Part shown: positions 1 through 6,545 of the stretch, one piece after another
Layout: each line of letters starts with the position of its first letter
Position numbering within the stretch: position 1 is the stretch's first letter
Source of the DNA: Nitriliruptoraceae bacterium
Lineage (GTDB): Bacteria > Actinomycetota > Nitriliruptoria > Nitriliruptorales > Nitriliruptoraceae
Assembly: GCA_007118045.1 (NCBI GenBank)
Contig: SKTG01000435.1
Location: 1-9,381, forward strand
Reading direction: 5' to 3'
DNA: 9,381 nt
The notes under the pieces: model-generated
Databases searched by the model: none
What the model saw: the letters and a program-made list of their open reading frames with translations, nothing else
What the model was told of the DNA's origin: nothing
Translations under genes and position numbers: made by a program

Positions 1-33
1 CAGCAACGCGACGACGAGCACGAGCCGACGCAT
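1..33 (-). CDS. 5' end of a leftward gene with signal-like N-terminus (partial)
   Basis: Reading leftward from an ATG at 31-33, the only visible residues are MRRLVLVVALL. A positive pair followed by a hydrophobic run is typical of the start of a signal peptide, lipoprotein leader or membrane anchor. A GGGAGG ribosome site lies about 7 bases upstream of the ATG (around 41-46), which supports this as a real start. The gene runs off the left edge, so its function cannot be determined. It lies 272 bases downstream of the ABC permease on the same strand. The spacer carries repeats and a possible promoter, so it may be transcribed separately. Confidence 0.6.
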   Translation of the reverse strand, partial: MRRLVLVVALL

Positions 34-111
34 CAGCCAGCCTCCCGTGGTAGAAGGACCGGGACGCGGACGTCCGAGGCCCCTCGGGTCCGAGCGTTCT
101 GCAACGGATCG

Positions 112-140
112 AGCATCCGCTGTCGCGACGTCGCTGTCCA
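112..140 (-). promoter_or_regulatory. candidate sigma70-type promoter for the left-edge gene
   Basis: On the minus strand, TGGACA (135-140; 5 of 6 to TTGACA) is followed after 17 bases by GATGCT (112-117; only 3 of 6 to TATAAT). It lies about 80 bases upstream of the ATG at 33. Spacing and -35 are good but the -10 is poor, so this is tentative. Confidence 0.22.
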
Positions 141-176
141 GTGTCACGGCGGCGGCACCGCGACCGGCAAGGCGGA

Positions 177-322
177 ACGCTCGATCGTCTCGGCGCAAGA
201 CGGGCTCGGTCGACTCGGCGCAGGCGCGCTCATCGCCCCGGCGCAGGCGCGCTCGATCGCCTAGTAGGCGCGCTCATCGCCCCGGCGCAGGCGCGCTCGA
301 TCGCCTCAGCGCAGGCGCGCTC
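177..322. repeat. degenerate 21-25-base tandem repeat with an exact 41-base duplication
   Basis: Seven GCTC anchors (starting at 179, 204, 228, 251, 272, 295 and 319) are spaced 25, 24, 23, 21, 23 and 24 bases apart. The units share the core GGCGCAGGCGCGCTC. Positions 222-262 and 266-306 are identical over 41 bases, a 44-base higher-order period. Each copy contains AGGCG-(8)-CGCCT (245-262 and 289-306), able to form a small hairpin. The last units run over the stop codon (306-308) and final codons of the ABC permease, so the array may have grown from the gene's 3' end. No T-run follows, so it is not a standard intrinsic terminator. Apart from this array and the weak promoter, the 34-305 gap shows nothing recognisable. 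Confidence 0.85.
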
Positions 323-1112
323 CGAGCCGCGGCCGCGAAAGGGAGCGCGTCACGAGCGCGATCAGCCCGGACGCGACCACGAGCGCCACCGCGCCGGCGG
401 CCGCGAGCAGCCACACCGAGAGCAACAGCACCCCCGTCGTCTGCACGACGAGCAACCCCACGACCGGGATCACGACCACGCCGCCGAGCTGGAAGGCGGC
501 CTGCGTGGTCTCGACCCGGACCGAGACCAGCGACACGGCGCCGAGGGCCATCGCCGCGAACGTCGGCCCGACCCACAGCGTCATCAGCAGGAACTCCGGT
601 GTCGGCAGCACCGCGCGTCCCACCTGGGTGCCGACCGCGAGGTTGGCCACGCCGGCGTACAGCGCAGCGCCGAGCAGCCCGACCGCCACCGCGGGGACCC
701 ATGCGGCCAGAAGCTTCGCGACCGCGAGCTCACGGTCCGACAGCGGCGTGAGCAGGAGCCCCTCGAGGGTGTGACGCTCCTTCTCCCCGGCGATCCCGTC
801 GGCGGCGACGACGCTCGCGAACAGCACCGGGACGAGCAGCACCATCGGCGCCAGGACGTAGGTCACCGCCAGCTCGGCGGCCAGCAGGCCGGGGTCGTCG
901 GACAGGCCGGCCACCGCGCCCGCCGGCAGGCTGTCCAGGAGCAGCTGCAGATCACCGACCGAGGTGGCGTAGCGCGGGAGCAGCCCGGCCAGCAACGGGA
1001 GTCCGACGAGCAGCACGACCGGGACCACGATCGCCGGCAGCACCACCGCCTTCGAACCGACGGCGACGATCAGGTCGCGTCGGACGACCGCGGCGACACC
1101 TCGCACCCTCAA
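306..1112 (-). CDS. ABC-2 family transporter permease
   Basis: Membrane subunit of an ABC exporter, 268 residues from the TTG chosen here. Hydrophobic segments lie roughly at residues 22-46, 81-104, 132-155, 176-199, 210-228 and 229-254, giving about six spans. After the second span, FASVVAADGIAGEKERHTLE (residues 98-117) matches the cytoplasmic 'AGEKERgTLE' signature of NatB/ABC-2 permeases, followed by a LLLTPLS stretch typical of that family. The TTG at 1110-1112 overlaps the ATPase stop as TTGA and has GGAGG seven bases upstream; a GTG at 1133 is in frame but lacks such a site. Overlap with the ATPase implies translational coupling and one exporter. The substrate cannot be told: NatAB-type sodium, drug or lipid export are all possible. 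The stop lies in a tandem repeat. Confidence 0.9.
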   Translation of the reverse strand: MRVRGVAAVVRRDLIVAVGSKAVVLPAIVVPVVLLVGLPLLAGLLPRYATSVGDLQLLLDSLPAGAVAGLSDDPGLLAAELAVTYVLAPMVLLVPVLFASVVAADGIAGEKERHTLEGLLLTPLSDRELAVAKLLAAWVPAVAVGLLGAALYAGVANLAVGTQVGRAVLPTPEFLLMTLWVGPTFAAMALGAVSLVSVRVETTQAAFQLGGVVVIPVVGLLVVQTTGVLLLSVWLLAAAGAVALVVASGLIALVTRSLSRPRLGARLR

Positions 1113-2140
1113 CGTTCCACCTCCGCGACCCACGCGGGGCCGTCCGCGTCGGCCGCATCGTCGCGCCCGCTGCCGGCCCCGTGCATCGCGAGGTAGACCT
1201 CCTCGAGCGTGGGGTCGAGCCGGCGGACCTCGAACACCGCGATCGACCGCTCGGCGAGCGCGGCCACCAGCGCGGGCACCGCCTCCCTCGGCAGGCCGGT
1301 GGCCCGCACGCGACCGGTGCCGTCCACCTCGATGTCGCCGACGGTGTGCTCCCGCGCGAGCTCGGCGGCCAGCCCGGCCCGTTCCGGTTCGACCTCGAGG
1401 AGGACGCCCCCGGTGCCGTGTTCGGCGGCGAGCGCGGCGGGGCTGCCCTGGCCGACGATCCGCCCGTGCTCGAGGACGATCACGCGGTCACACAACCCAG
1501 CCGCTTCGGCGAGGTCATGGGTGCACAGCACGACCGTGCGGCCCTCGTCGTCCGCGAGCTCGCGCAGGGCCAGACGGACCTGGCGCGCCGCCAACGGGTC
1601 GAGCGACGCCGTCGGTTCGTCCAGCAGGAGGGTCGGCGGCTCGGGCAACAGTACGCGCGCCAGCGACAGGCGCTGCCGCATCCCGGTCGAGAACGTGCCG
1701 ACACGCTCGTCACCGCGTTCGGCCAACCCGAAGCGTACGAGCGCCGCGTCGATGCGCGCGGTGAGGCCGTCTCGCGGCAGCCCGTGCACCTCGGCCACGA
1801 AGCGCAGGTTGGCCGCTGCCGTGAGCCGGTCGTCGACGACCGGCCGGGCGGGCAGGACACCCAGCCCGGCGCGGACCCGCGGGCCATCGATGAGGGGATC
1901 GCGGCCGGCGACGCGGACGGTGCCGTCGTCCGGGGCCAGCAGCCCAGCCAGCATCCGCACCGTGGTCGTCTTGCCCGCCCCGTTGTGCCCGAGCAGGCCG
2001 ACGACCTCGCCCGACCGGACGTGCAACGTCAACCGGTCGAGGGCCGTCACGTCGCCGAAGGTGCGGGTAACCCCGGTGATCGCGAGGACCTGATCCTCGG
2101 CGCTTTCGTCGCCGGCGGTCCCCGTCACGTGGCGCCTCAC
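1109..2140 (-). CDS. ABC transporter ATP-binding protein
   Basis: Cytoplasmic ATPase subunit that powers the adjacent ABC-2 permease; 343 residues from the GTG at 2140. Motifs in order: Walker A GHNGAGKT (51-58), signature STGMRQRLSL (151-160), Walker B LLLDEP (171-176) with catalytic Glu175, D-loop SLDP (179-182) and switch His208 in LCTHD. A C-terminal part (about 245-320), ending in RLDPTLEEVYLAMHG, matches the accessory domain of ABC-2 exporter ATPases. Odd: the Q-loop position reads LPARP (96-100), with Ala98 where Gln or Glu normally sits. The last 20 or so residues are Asp/Gly/Ala-rich and probably disordered. The start is uncertain: the GTG at 2128 has GGTGAG a few bases upstream and may be the true one. 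First gene of a two-gene leftward unit. Confidence 0.92.
   Translation of the reverse strand: MRRHVTGTAGDESAEDQVLAITGVTRTFGDVTALDRLTLHVRSGEVVGLLGHNGAGKTTTVRMLAGLLAPDDGTVRVAGRDPLIDGPRVRAGLGVLPARPVVDDRLTAAANLRFVAEVHGLPRDGLTARIDAALVRFGLAERGDERVGTFSTGMRQRLSLARVLLPEPPTLLLDEPTASLDPLAARQVRLALRELADDEGRTVVLCTHDLAEAAGLCDRVIVLEHGRIVGQGSPAALAAEHGTGGVLLEVEPERAGLAAELAREHTVGDIEVDGTGRVRATGLPREAVPALVAALAERSIAVFEVRRLDPTLEEVYLAMHGAGSGRDDAADADGPAWVAEVER
1120..1124 (-). promoter_or_regulatory. ribosome binding site deciding the permease TTG start
   Basis: GGAGG lies seven bases before the TTG at 1112, inside the end of the ATPase gene. It favours the overlapping TTGA start over the GTG at 1133. Confidence 0.6.
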
Positions 2141-2262
2141 CCCCTGTCCGCGTCGACCGCGGTGCCGCCGGCACCGGCATGCGACCGTAGACGGCCAGCG
2201 ACCGCCGGGGATGCACCAGTAGGCTCGAGGAACTGCCTGTCCCGACCCCGCGGAGCGTGTCG
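2141..2262. promoter_or_regulatory. divergent intergenic region between ABC exporter and deoC
   Basis: These 122 bases separate the starts of the leftward exporter and rightward deoC operons and must hold both promoters unless transcription enters from afar. A TAGGCT (2220-2225) fits the loose actinobacterial -10 pattern TANNNT and would give deoC a leader of about 30 bases, but no convincing -35 precedes it. No clear operator palindrome was seen. Confidence 0.3.
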
Positions 2263-3222
2263 ATGAGCCTGGTGCTGCCCGGCGACGTGACGGACCTGAC
2301 CGACGCGACCGCGTCGGACTCGGCGCTCCAGCGGTTCCTGCACGGCCTGCCGGGGGTCGACCAGGTCGGCGCGGAGAAGCGCGCGGCCACCCTGGCGACC
2401 CGCTCGATCAAGCGCGGATCCAAGCGGTGGGCGCTGGACCTGGCCATCTCGATGGTGGACCTGACCACGCTCGAGGGTGCCGACACCCCGGGCAGGATCC
2501 GTTCGCTGTGCGCCAAGGCGGTGCGACCGGACCCATCTGACCCCCAGGTCCCCTCCGCGGCCGCGGTGTGCGTCTACCCCGACCTGGTCGGCACGGCCGT
2601 CGAGGCGGTGGGCGGGAGCGGGGTGCAGGTCGCGTCGGTGGCGACGGCCTTCCCCTCGGGACGGTCGAGCCTGGACATCAAGCTGGCCGACACCCGTGAT
2701 GCCGTCGCGGCCGGCGCCGACGAGATCGACATGGTGATCGATCGTGGCGCGTTCCTCACCGGCCGCTACGGGCAGGTCCTCGAGGAGATCGTGGCCGTCA
2801 AGGAGGCCTGCGGGGACGCCCACCTGAAGGTCATCCTGGAGACGGGCGAGTTGGCCACGTACGACAACGTACGGCGAGCGTCGTGGCTGGCGCTGGCCGG
2901 CGGCGGCGACTTCGTCAAGACCTCGACGGGCAAGGTCTCGCCGGCGTCGACCCTGCCGGTGACGCTGGTCATGCTCGAGGCGGTGCGTGACTTCGCGCAG
3001 CTCACCGGCGAGATACGGGGCGTGAAGTCCGCGGGCGGCATCCGCACCGCGAAGGACGCGCTCCGCTACCTCGTGCTCGTCAACGAGGTGGCGGGCCCCG
3101 AGTGGCTACGCCCCGACCGCTACCGCTTCGGCGCGTCGAGCCTGCTCAACGACCTGCTGCTGCAGCGGACCAAGCAGCTCACGGGGGTCTACGCCGACCC
3201 CGACCGCGTCACGATCGACTGA
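2263..3222 (+). CDS. deoC: deoxyribose-phosphate aldolase
   Basis: Cytoplasmic class I aldolase that splits 2-deoxy-D-ribose 5-phosphate into glyceraldehyde 3-phosphate and acetaldehyde, feeding deoxynucleoside carbon into central metabolism. The 319 residues include the family's active-site landmarks: EIDMVI with Asp156, KVILET with Lys189, the Schiff-base lysine Lys219 in FVKTSTGK, and Lys255 in VKSAGGIRT. It is longer than the roughly 220-260-residue short bacterial enzymes, with about 50 extra N-terminal residues, and so resembles the long DERA-type form. The ATG at 2263 is preferred because CGGAG (2251-2255) sits seven bases upstream; an in-frame GTG at 2257 is too close to it. First gene of a three-gene operon, with 12 bases before the ALDH that could remove its acetaldehyde. 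Confidence 0.95.
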   Translation: MSLVLPGDVTDLTDATASDSALQRFLHGLPGVDQVGAEKRAATLATRSIKRGSKRWALDLAISMVDLTTLEGADTPGRIRSLCAKAVRPDPSDPQVPSAAAVCVYPDLVGTAVEAVGGSGVQVASVATAFPSGRSSLDIKLADTRDAVAAGADEIDMVIDRGAFLTGRYGQVLEEIVAVKEACGDAHLKVILETGELATYDNVRRASWLALAGGGDFVKTSTGKVSPASTLPVTLVMLEAVRDFAQLTGEIRGVKSAGGIRTAKDALRYLVLVNEVAGPEWLRPDRYRFGASSLLNDLLLQRTKQLTGVYADPDRVTID

Positions 3223-3234
3223 CAGGGCTTCTCG

Positions 3235-4734
3235 ATGAGCCAGACCGAGACCGAGACCGAGACCGAGACCGTGCCCGACGTGGCCACGCCCACGTGGGAG
3301 TACGACCCCGCGCCCGAAGCGCGCGAGCTGGCCCACATCCGGTCCAGCTACGGCCTTTTCATCGACGGGGAGTTCGTCGACCCGGCCGGGGACGGCAGCT
3401 TCGCGACGATCGATCCGTCCACCGAGCGACACCTCGCGGAGGTGGCGCTCGCCGGTGGGGAGGACGTCGACCGTGCGGTCGCGGCGGCGCGCAAGGCGTT
3501 CGGGCCGTGGTCGGCGGCCTCGGGTCGCGACCGGGGCCGCTACCTCTTCCGTCTCGCGCGTCTGCTGGCCGAGCGCGCCCGCGAGTTCGCGGTGCTCGAG
3601 TCGATCGACAACGGCAAGCCGATCCGCGAGACGCGCGACATCGACGTTCCGACCGCGGCGGCCCACCTCTTCTACCACGCCGGTTGGGCGGACAAGCTCG
3701 ACTGGGCGGGCCTCGGGCCGCAGCCGCGTCCGCTGGGCGTGGCCGGCCAGGTGATCCCCTGGAACTTCCCGTTGTTGATGCTGATCTGGAAGATCGCCCC
3801 CGCGTTGGCGTGCGGCAACACCGTGGTGATCAAGCCCGCGGAGACGACACCGCTCAGCGCGATGCTGTTCGCGGAGCTGTGCCAGCAGGCGGAGCTGCCC
3901 CCCGGCGTGGTCAACATCGTCACCGGTGCCGGCGAGACCGGTGCCGCGATCGTCAGCCACGGCGACGTCGACAAGGTCGCCTTCACGGGCTCGACCGCGG
4001 TCGGCAAGGCGATCCAGCGCGAGCTCGCCGGCAGCGGCAAGCGCTTGACCCTGGAGCTCGGTGGCAAGGCCGCGAACGTCGTCTTCGACGACGCGCCGAT
4101 CGACCAGGCCGTGGAGGGCATCGTCGACGGCATCTTCTTCAACCAGGGGCACGTGTGCTGCGCCGGCTCGCGGCTCCTCGTCCAGGAGAACGTCCACGAC
4201 CTCGTCGTCGACAAGCTGAAACGGCGGCTCGAGACGCTTCGGCTGGGAGATCCGCTCGACAAGAACACCGACATCGGAGCGATCAACTCGGCGGAGCAGC
4301 TGGAGCGCATCACGTCCCTGGTCGACATCGGCGAGGCGGAGGGTGGCGAGCGCTGGTCACCGGCCTGCGAGCTGCCCTCCTCGGGGTTCTGGTTCGCCCC
4401 GACGGTGTTCACGGGGGTGGGAGCGTCCTCGCGCATCGCGGTCGAGGAGATCTTCGGGCCCGTGCTCTCCGTGTTGACCTTCCGCACCCCCGAGGAAGCC
4501 GTCGCCAAGGCGAACAACACCCCGTACGGGCTCTCCGCCGGCGTGTGGACCGAGAAGGGCTCGCGCATGTTCTGGATGGCCGACCGGCTCGAGGCCGGGG
4601 TGGTGTGGGCCAACACCTTCAACCGGCTCGACCCCACCAGCCCGTTCGGTGGCTACAAGGAATCCGGCTTCGGTCGTGAGGGGGGCCGCCACGGCCTGGC
4701 CGCCTACCTGGCCGCACCCGCCCTGGAGGGATGA
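3235..4734 (+). CDS. aldehyde dehydrogenase family protein (catalytically complete)
   Basis: NAD(P)-dependent aldehyde dehydrogenase, 499 residues, normal family length. Visible residues: Asn177 in IPWNF, Lys200 in VIKPAE for cofactor ribose, Glu274 in LELGGK, nucleophile Cys308 in GHVCCAGSR (aligned with ALDH2 Cys302), and Glu405 in EEIFGPV. The C-terminal NRLDPTSPFGGYKESG stretch is typical. All catalytic positions are present, so it should be active. Behind deoC the natural inferred substrate is acetaldehyde, oxidised to acetate; this is inference from context. The N-terminus carries a Thr-Glu repeat (residues 4-12) encoded by a perfect hexanucleotide repeat, probably a disordered tail. 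AGGG (3224-3227) precedes the ATG by seven bases. Two bases separate its stop from the next gene if that gene starts at 4737. Confidence 0.94.
   Translation: MSQTETETETETVPDVATPTWEYDPAPEARELAHIRSSYGLFIDGEFVDPAGDGSFATIDPSTERHLAEVALAGGEDVDRAVAAARKAFGPWSAASGRDRGRYLFRLARLLAERAREFAVLESIDNGKPIRETRDIDVPTAAAHLFYHAGWADKLDWAGLGPQPRPLGVAGQVIPWNFPLLMLIWKIAPALACGNTVVIKPAETTPLSAMLFAELCQQAELPPGVVNIVTGAGETGAAIVSHGDVDKVAFTGSTAVGKAIQRELAGSGKRLTLELGGKAANVVFDDAPIDQAVEGIVDGIFFNQGHVCCAGSRLLVQENVHDLVVDKLKRRLETLRLGDPLDKNTDIGAINSAEQLERITSLVDIGEAEGGERWSPACELPSSGFWFAPTVFTGVGASSRIAVEEIFGPVLSVLTFRTPEEAVAKANNTPYGLSAGVWTEKGSRMFWMADRLEAGVVWANTFNRLDPTSPFGGYKESGFGREGGRHGLAAYLAAPALEG
3241..3270 (+). repeat. in-frame hexanucleotide repeat (GAGACC) at the ALDH N-terminus
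   Basis: One CAGACC is followed by four exact GAGACC units, encoding a Gln-Thr then (Glu-Thr)x4 run directly after Met-Ser. Copy changes would keep the frame and alter only the length of the N-terminal tail. Confidence 0.9.
4725..4730 (+). promoter_or_regulatory. ribosome binding site deciding the start of the short ALDH-like gene
   Basis: GGAGGG abuts the ATG at 4731 but stands six bases before the ATG at 4737. The second ATG is therefore the better start, giving a 2-base spacer rather than an ATGA overlap. Confidence 0.6.
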
Positions 4735-4736
4735 GC

Positions 4737-5615
4737 ATGGCCACGGACCGCCTCGACGTGCGCAAGACCTACAAGCTCTACCTGGGTGGGAGGTTCCCGC
4801 GCTCCGAGTCGGGGCGCACCTTCGAGATCACGGATAGCAAGGGCCGCTTCCTGGCCAACGCCGCCCGGGCGTCCCGCAAGGACGTGCGCGACGCCGTCGT
4901 CGCGGCGCGCAAGGCGCAGCAGGGCTGGGCGGCCGCCACGGCATACAACCGGGGCCAGGTGCTCTACCGCGTCGCGGAGCTGCTCGAGGGACGCCGCGAC
5001 CAGTTCGTGGCCGAGGTCGCCGCCGCCGAGGGGCTCAGCACCCGCAAGGCCACCTCCCAGGTCGATGCCGCCATCGACCGGTGGGTGCACTACGCGGGTT
5101 GGACGGACAAGTACGCGCAGGTCGACGGAGGGCTCAACCCCGTCGCCGGGCCGTACTTCGACCTCTCCGTGCCGGAGCCGACCGGCGTGGTCGCCGCGAT
5201 CGCGCCGCAACGCTCCAGCCTGCTCGGTCTGACGGCGGTGCTCGCGCCGCTGCTGGTCTCCGGCAACACGGCCGTCGTCGTCGCCAGCGAGCGTCGAGCG
5301 CTCCCGGCCATCACCCTCAGCGAGGTGCTGGCCACGTCGGACGTCCCCGGTGGCGTCGTCAACCTGCTGACCGGCCACGTCACCGAGCTCGCGCCGGTCC
5401 TGGCCGGACACCTCGACGTCGACGCGCTGGACCTCACCGGGTGCACCGGGACGGAGGTCGACACGGAGGAGCTCGAACGCCTGGCGGCCGAGAACGTCAA
5501 ACGCGTGGTCCCCGCCCCCGCCGAGGAGCCGGCGTTCGACGCCGGGCCGGCCGGGCCCGCTCGCATCCTCGCGTTCTGCGAGACGAAGACCGTCTGGCAC
5601 CCGAAGGGCACCTAG
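4737..5615 (+). CDS. short aldehyde-dehydrogenase-like protein lacking catalytic residues
   Basis: Protein of 292 residues that follows the ALDH cofactor-domain fold, for example YLGGRFPRSESGRTFE (15-30), the conserved tract VHYAGWTDKYAQ (117-128), SGNTAV (175-180) and VNLLTG (208-213). It breaks off where the catalytic domain should begin. The PWNF position reads APQRSS (156-161), so the Asn is gone. The cofactor-binding Lys is replaced in VVVASE, and the Glu and Cys segments are absent. The end is a distinct tail with ETKTVWHP (282-289). From memory, actinobacterial genomes carry such short ALDH homologues with this tail beside deoC and a full ALDH, so it is probably a real non-catalytic partner, not decay. 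Role unknown: heteromer formation, stabilisation or regulation are possible. Its stop shares CTAG with the convergent hydrolase. Confidence 0.85.
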   Translation: MATDRLDVRKTYKLYLGGRFPRSESGRTFEITDSKGRFLANAARASRKDVRDAVVAARKAQQGWAAATAYNRGQVLYRVAELLEGRRDQFVAEVAAAEGLSTRKATSQVDAAIDRWVHYAGWTDKYAQVDGGLNPVAGPYFDLSVPEPTGVVAAIAPQRSSLLGLTAVLAPLLVSGNTAVVVASERRALPAITLSEVLATSDVPGGVVNLLTGHVTELAPVLAGHLDVDALDLTGCTGTEVDTEELERLAAENVKRVVPAPAEEPAFDAGPAGPARILAFCETKTVWHPKGT

Positions 5616-6397
5616 CGGTTCTCGCCGCCGTCCTGCACGTAGCGGGGGTAGGAGGTCCGGGCCCGGTCGACCGCCGCGAGATCGAGCGTGGCCACGGCGG
5701 TGGGTTGCTGGACCGTCGTGCGCGCCAGCACCGTCCCCTCGGGGTCGACCAGGGTGCTGCCACCGTCGAACGCCGTCGGCCCCGCACGGCCGCCGCGGTT
5801 GACCGAGAGCACGTAGGCGCCGGCGATCGTGGCCAGCACGCGGGCCCCCGCCTCCCATCGTTCGACGGAGCTGACGGGGGTGGCCCGCGGCACGCACAGC
5901 AGGTGGACGCCCGCCCGGCCCAACTCACGGGCGTGCTCGGGGAACCACAGCTCGGTGCAGATCATCACCGCGACCGTGCCGAGCGGTGTGGTGACGGGGT
6001 CGAAGCGGGCCGGCCCGCGCCGGTACCAGGTGGCCTCGTGGAAGCCGGCCTCGTCCGGCAGGTAGGCCTTGCGGCGAGCGGCGACCACGCCGCTGTCCCG
6101 CAGCCAGACGACGCCCTCGTTGCCGCGGTCCCCGTCCCGGCCCACCGGCCGGGTCGTCACCACCACCTCGGCACGCAGCTCCCCCAGCCGCCGCATCCAC
6201 CGCTCGTGCAGCTCGACCGCCTCGCGCCACGCGTCGGCGTCGACCTCGGACGTGGCGGGCAACCACGGCGAGAACGGCATCTCCGGCAGCACGACCAGCT
6301 CCGGTGCCTGGATGGCCACCGCGGCCGTGAGCATCTCCCACTGCGCGTCGAGGTCGCCCCCGTCACCGTCGAGGTCGTGCAACAGCACCCGCACCAT
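5612..6397 (-). CDS. carbon-nitrogen hydrolase (nitrilase superfamily)
   Basis: Cytoplasmic amidase/nitrilase-type hydrolase of 261 residues, normal for the superfamily. The Glu-Lys-Cys triad is visible: Glu39 in VVLPEMPF, Lys110 in ARRKAYLPDE, and Cys147 in VMICTELWFPE. The motifs WYRRG (124-128), LCVPRATP (167-174) and SVNRGG (198-203) occupy the usual positions of the alpha-beta-beta-alpha fold. It should cleave a C-N bond in an amide or N-carbamoyl compound, but the substrate cannot be named. The ATG at 6397 is chosen for its strong purine-rich site six bases upstream. The frame stays open far beyond this, into the antisense of nfeD, but that is not coding. Convergent with the deoC operon, sharing its terminal CTAG; divergent from nfeD. 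No operon partner is visible. Confidence 0.9.
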   Translation of the reverse strand: MVRVLLHDLDGDGGDLDAQWEMLTAAVAIQAPELVVLPEMPFSPWLPATSEVDADAWREAVELHERWMRRLGELRAEVVVTTRPVGRDGDRGNEGVVWLRDSGVVAARRKAYLPDEAGFHEATWYRRGPARFDPVTTPLGTVAVMICTELWFPEHARELGRAGVHLLCVPRATPVSSVERWEAGARVLATIAGAYVLSVNRGGRAGPTAFDGGSTLVDPEGTVLARTTVQQPTAVATLDLAAVDRARTSYPRYVQDGGENR

Positions 6398-6545
6398 GCG
6401 CCGCTCCCCTCCCTCACGCATCGACCGCGAGCGGAGGCTAACGGCTCGCCACGTCACGGGGTCGGCCGGGGGGTCTCGTACCCTGGTGGGGCACGGCCCC
6501 GCACCGGGATCGGTGACGGTTGAACGCGTCGGAAGGCACGTCGGG
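6398..6545. promoter_or_regulatory. divergent promoter region between hydrolase and nfeD
   Basis: These 148 bases separate two head-to-head starts. TAGCCT on the minus strand (6435-6440) and TACCCT on the plus strand (6479-6484) both fit the loose TANNNT -10 pattern. They would give leaders of about 32 and 55 bases. Neither has a recognisable -35, so the calls are weak. No operator-like palindrome was seen. Confidence 0.3.
6404..6412 (-). promoter_or_regulatory. ribosome binding site deciding the hydrolase start
   Basis: GGAGGGGAG ends six bases before the ATG at 6397. The alternative ATG at 6421 lies upstream of this site, so it would place the site inside the coding region. Confidence 0.6.

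Noticed and set aside
177..322. CRISPR array
   Set aside because: Units of 21-25 bases are contiguous and mutually similar, with no unique spacers and no cas genes nearby.
141..2266. Long rightward open frames opposite the ABC genes
   Set aside because: These are antisense artefacts of high-GC coding DNA: Arg/His/Gln-rich translations with no family features, against well-motifed leftward genes.
2858..2873. CGTACG-ACAA-CGTACG inverted repeat
   Set aside because: It lies inside conserved deoC coding sequence (TYDNVRR) and is short, probably a codon coincidence.
3106..4679. Long open frames on both strands across the ALDH gene
   Set aside because: The translations are low-complexity and Arg/Asp-rich; the 499-residue ALDH frame has all catalytic motifs.
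4737..5615. Recent frameshift or truncation of a normal ALDH
   Set aside because: No ALDH catalytic remnants were noticed downstream; the following DNA is the convergent hydrolase, and the catalytic positions before the end are also substituted.
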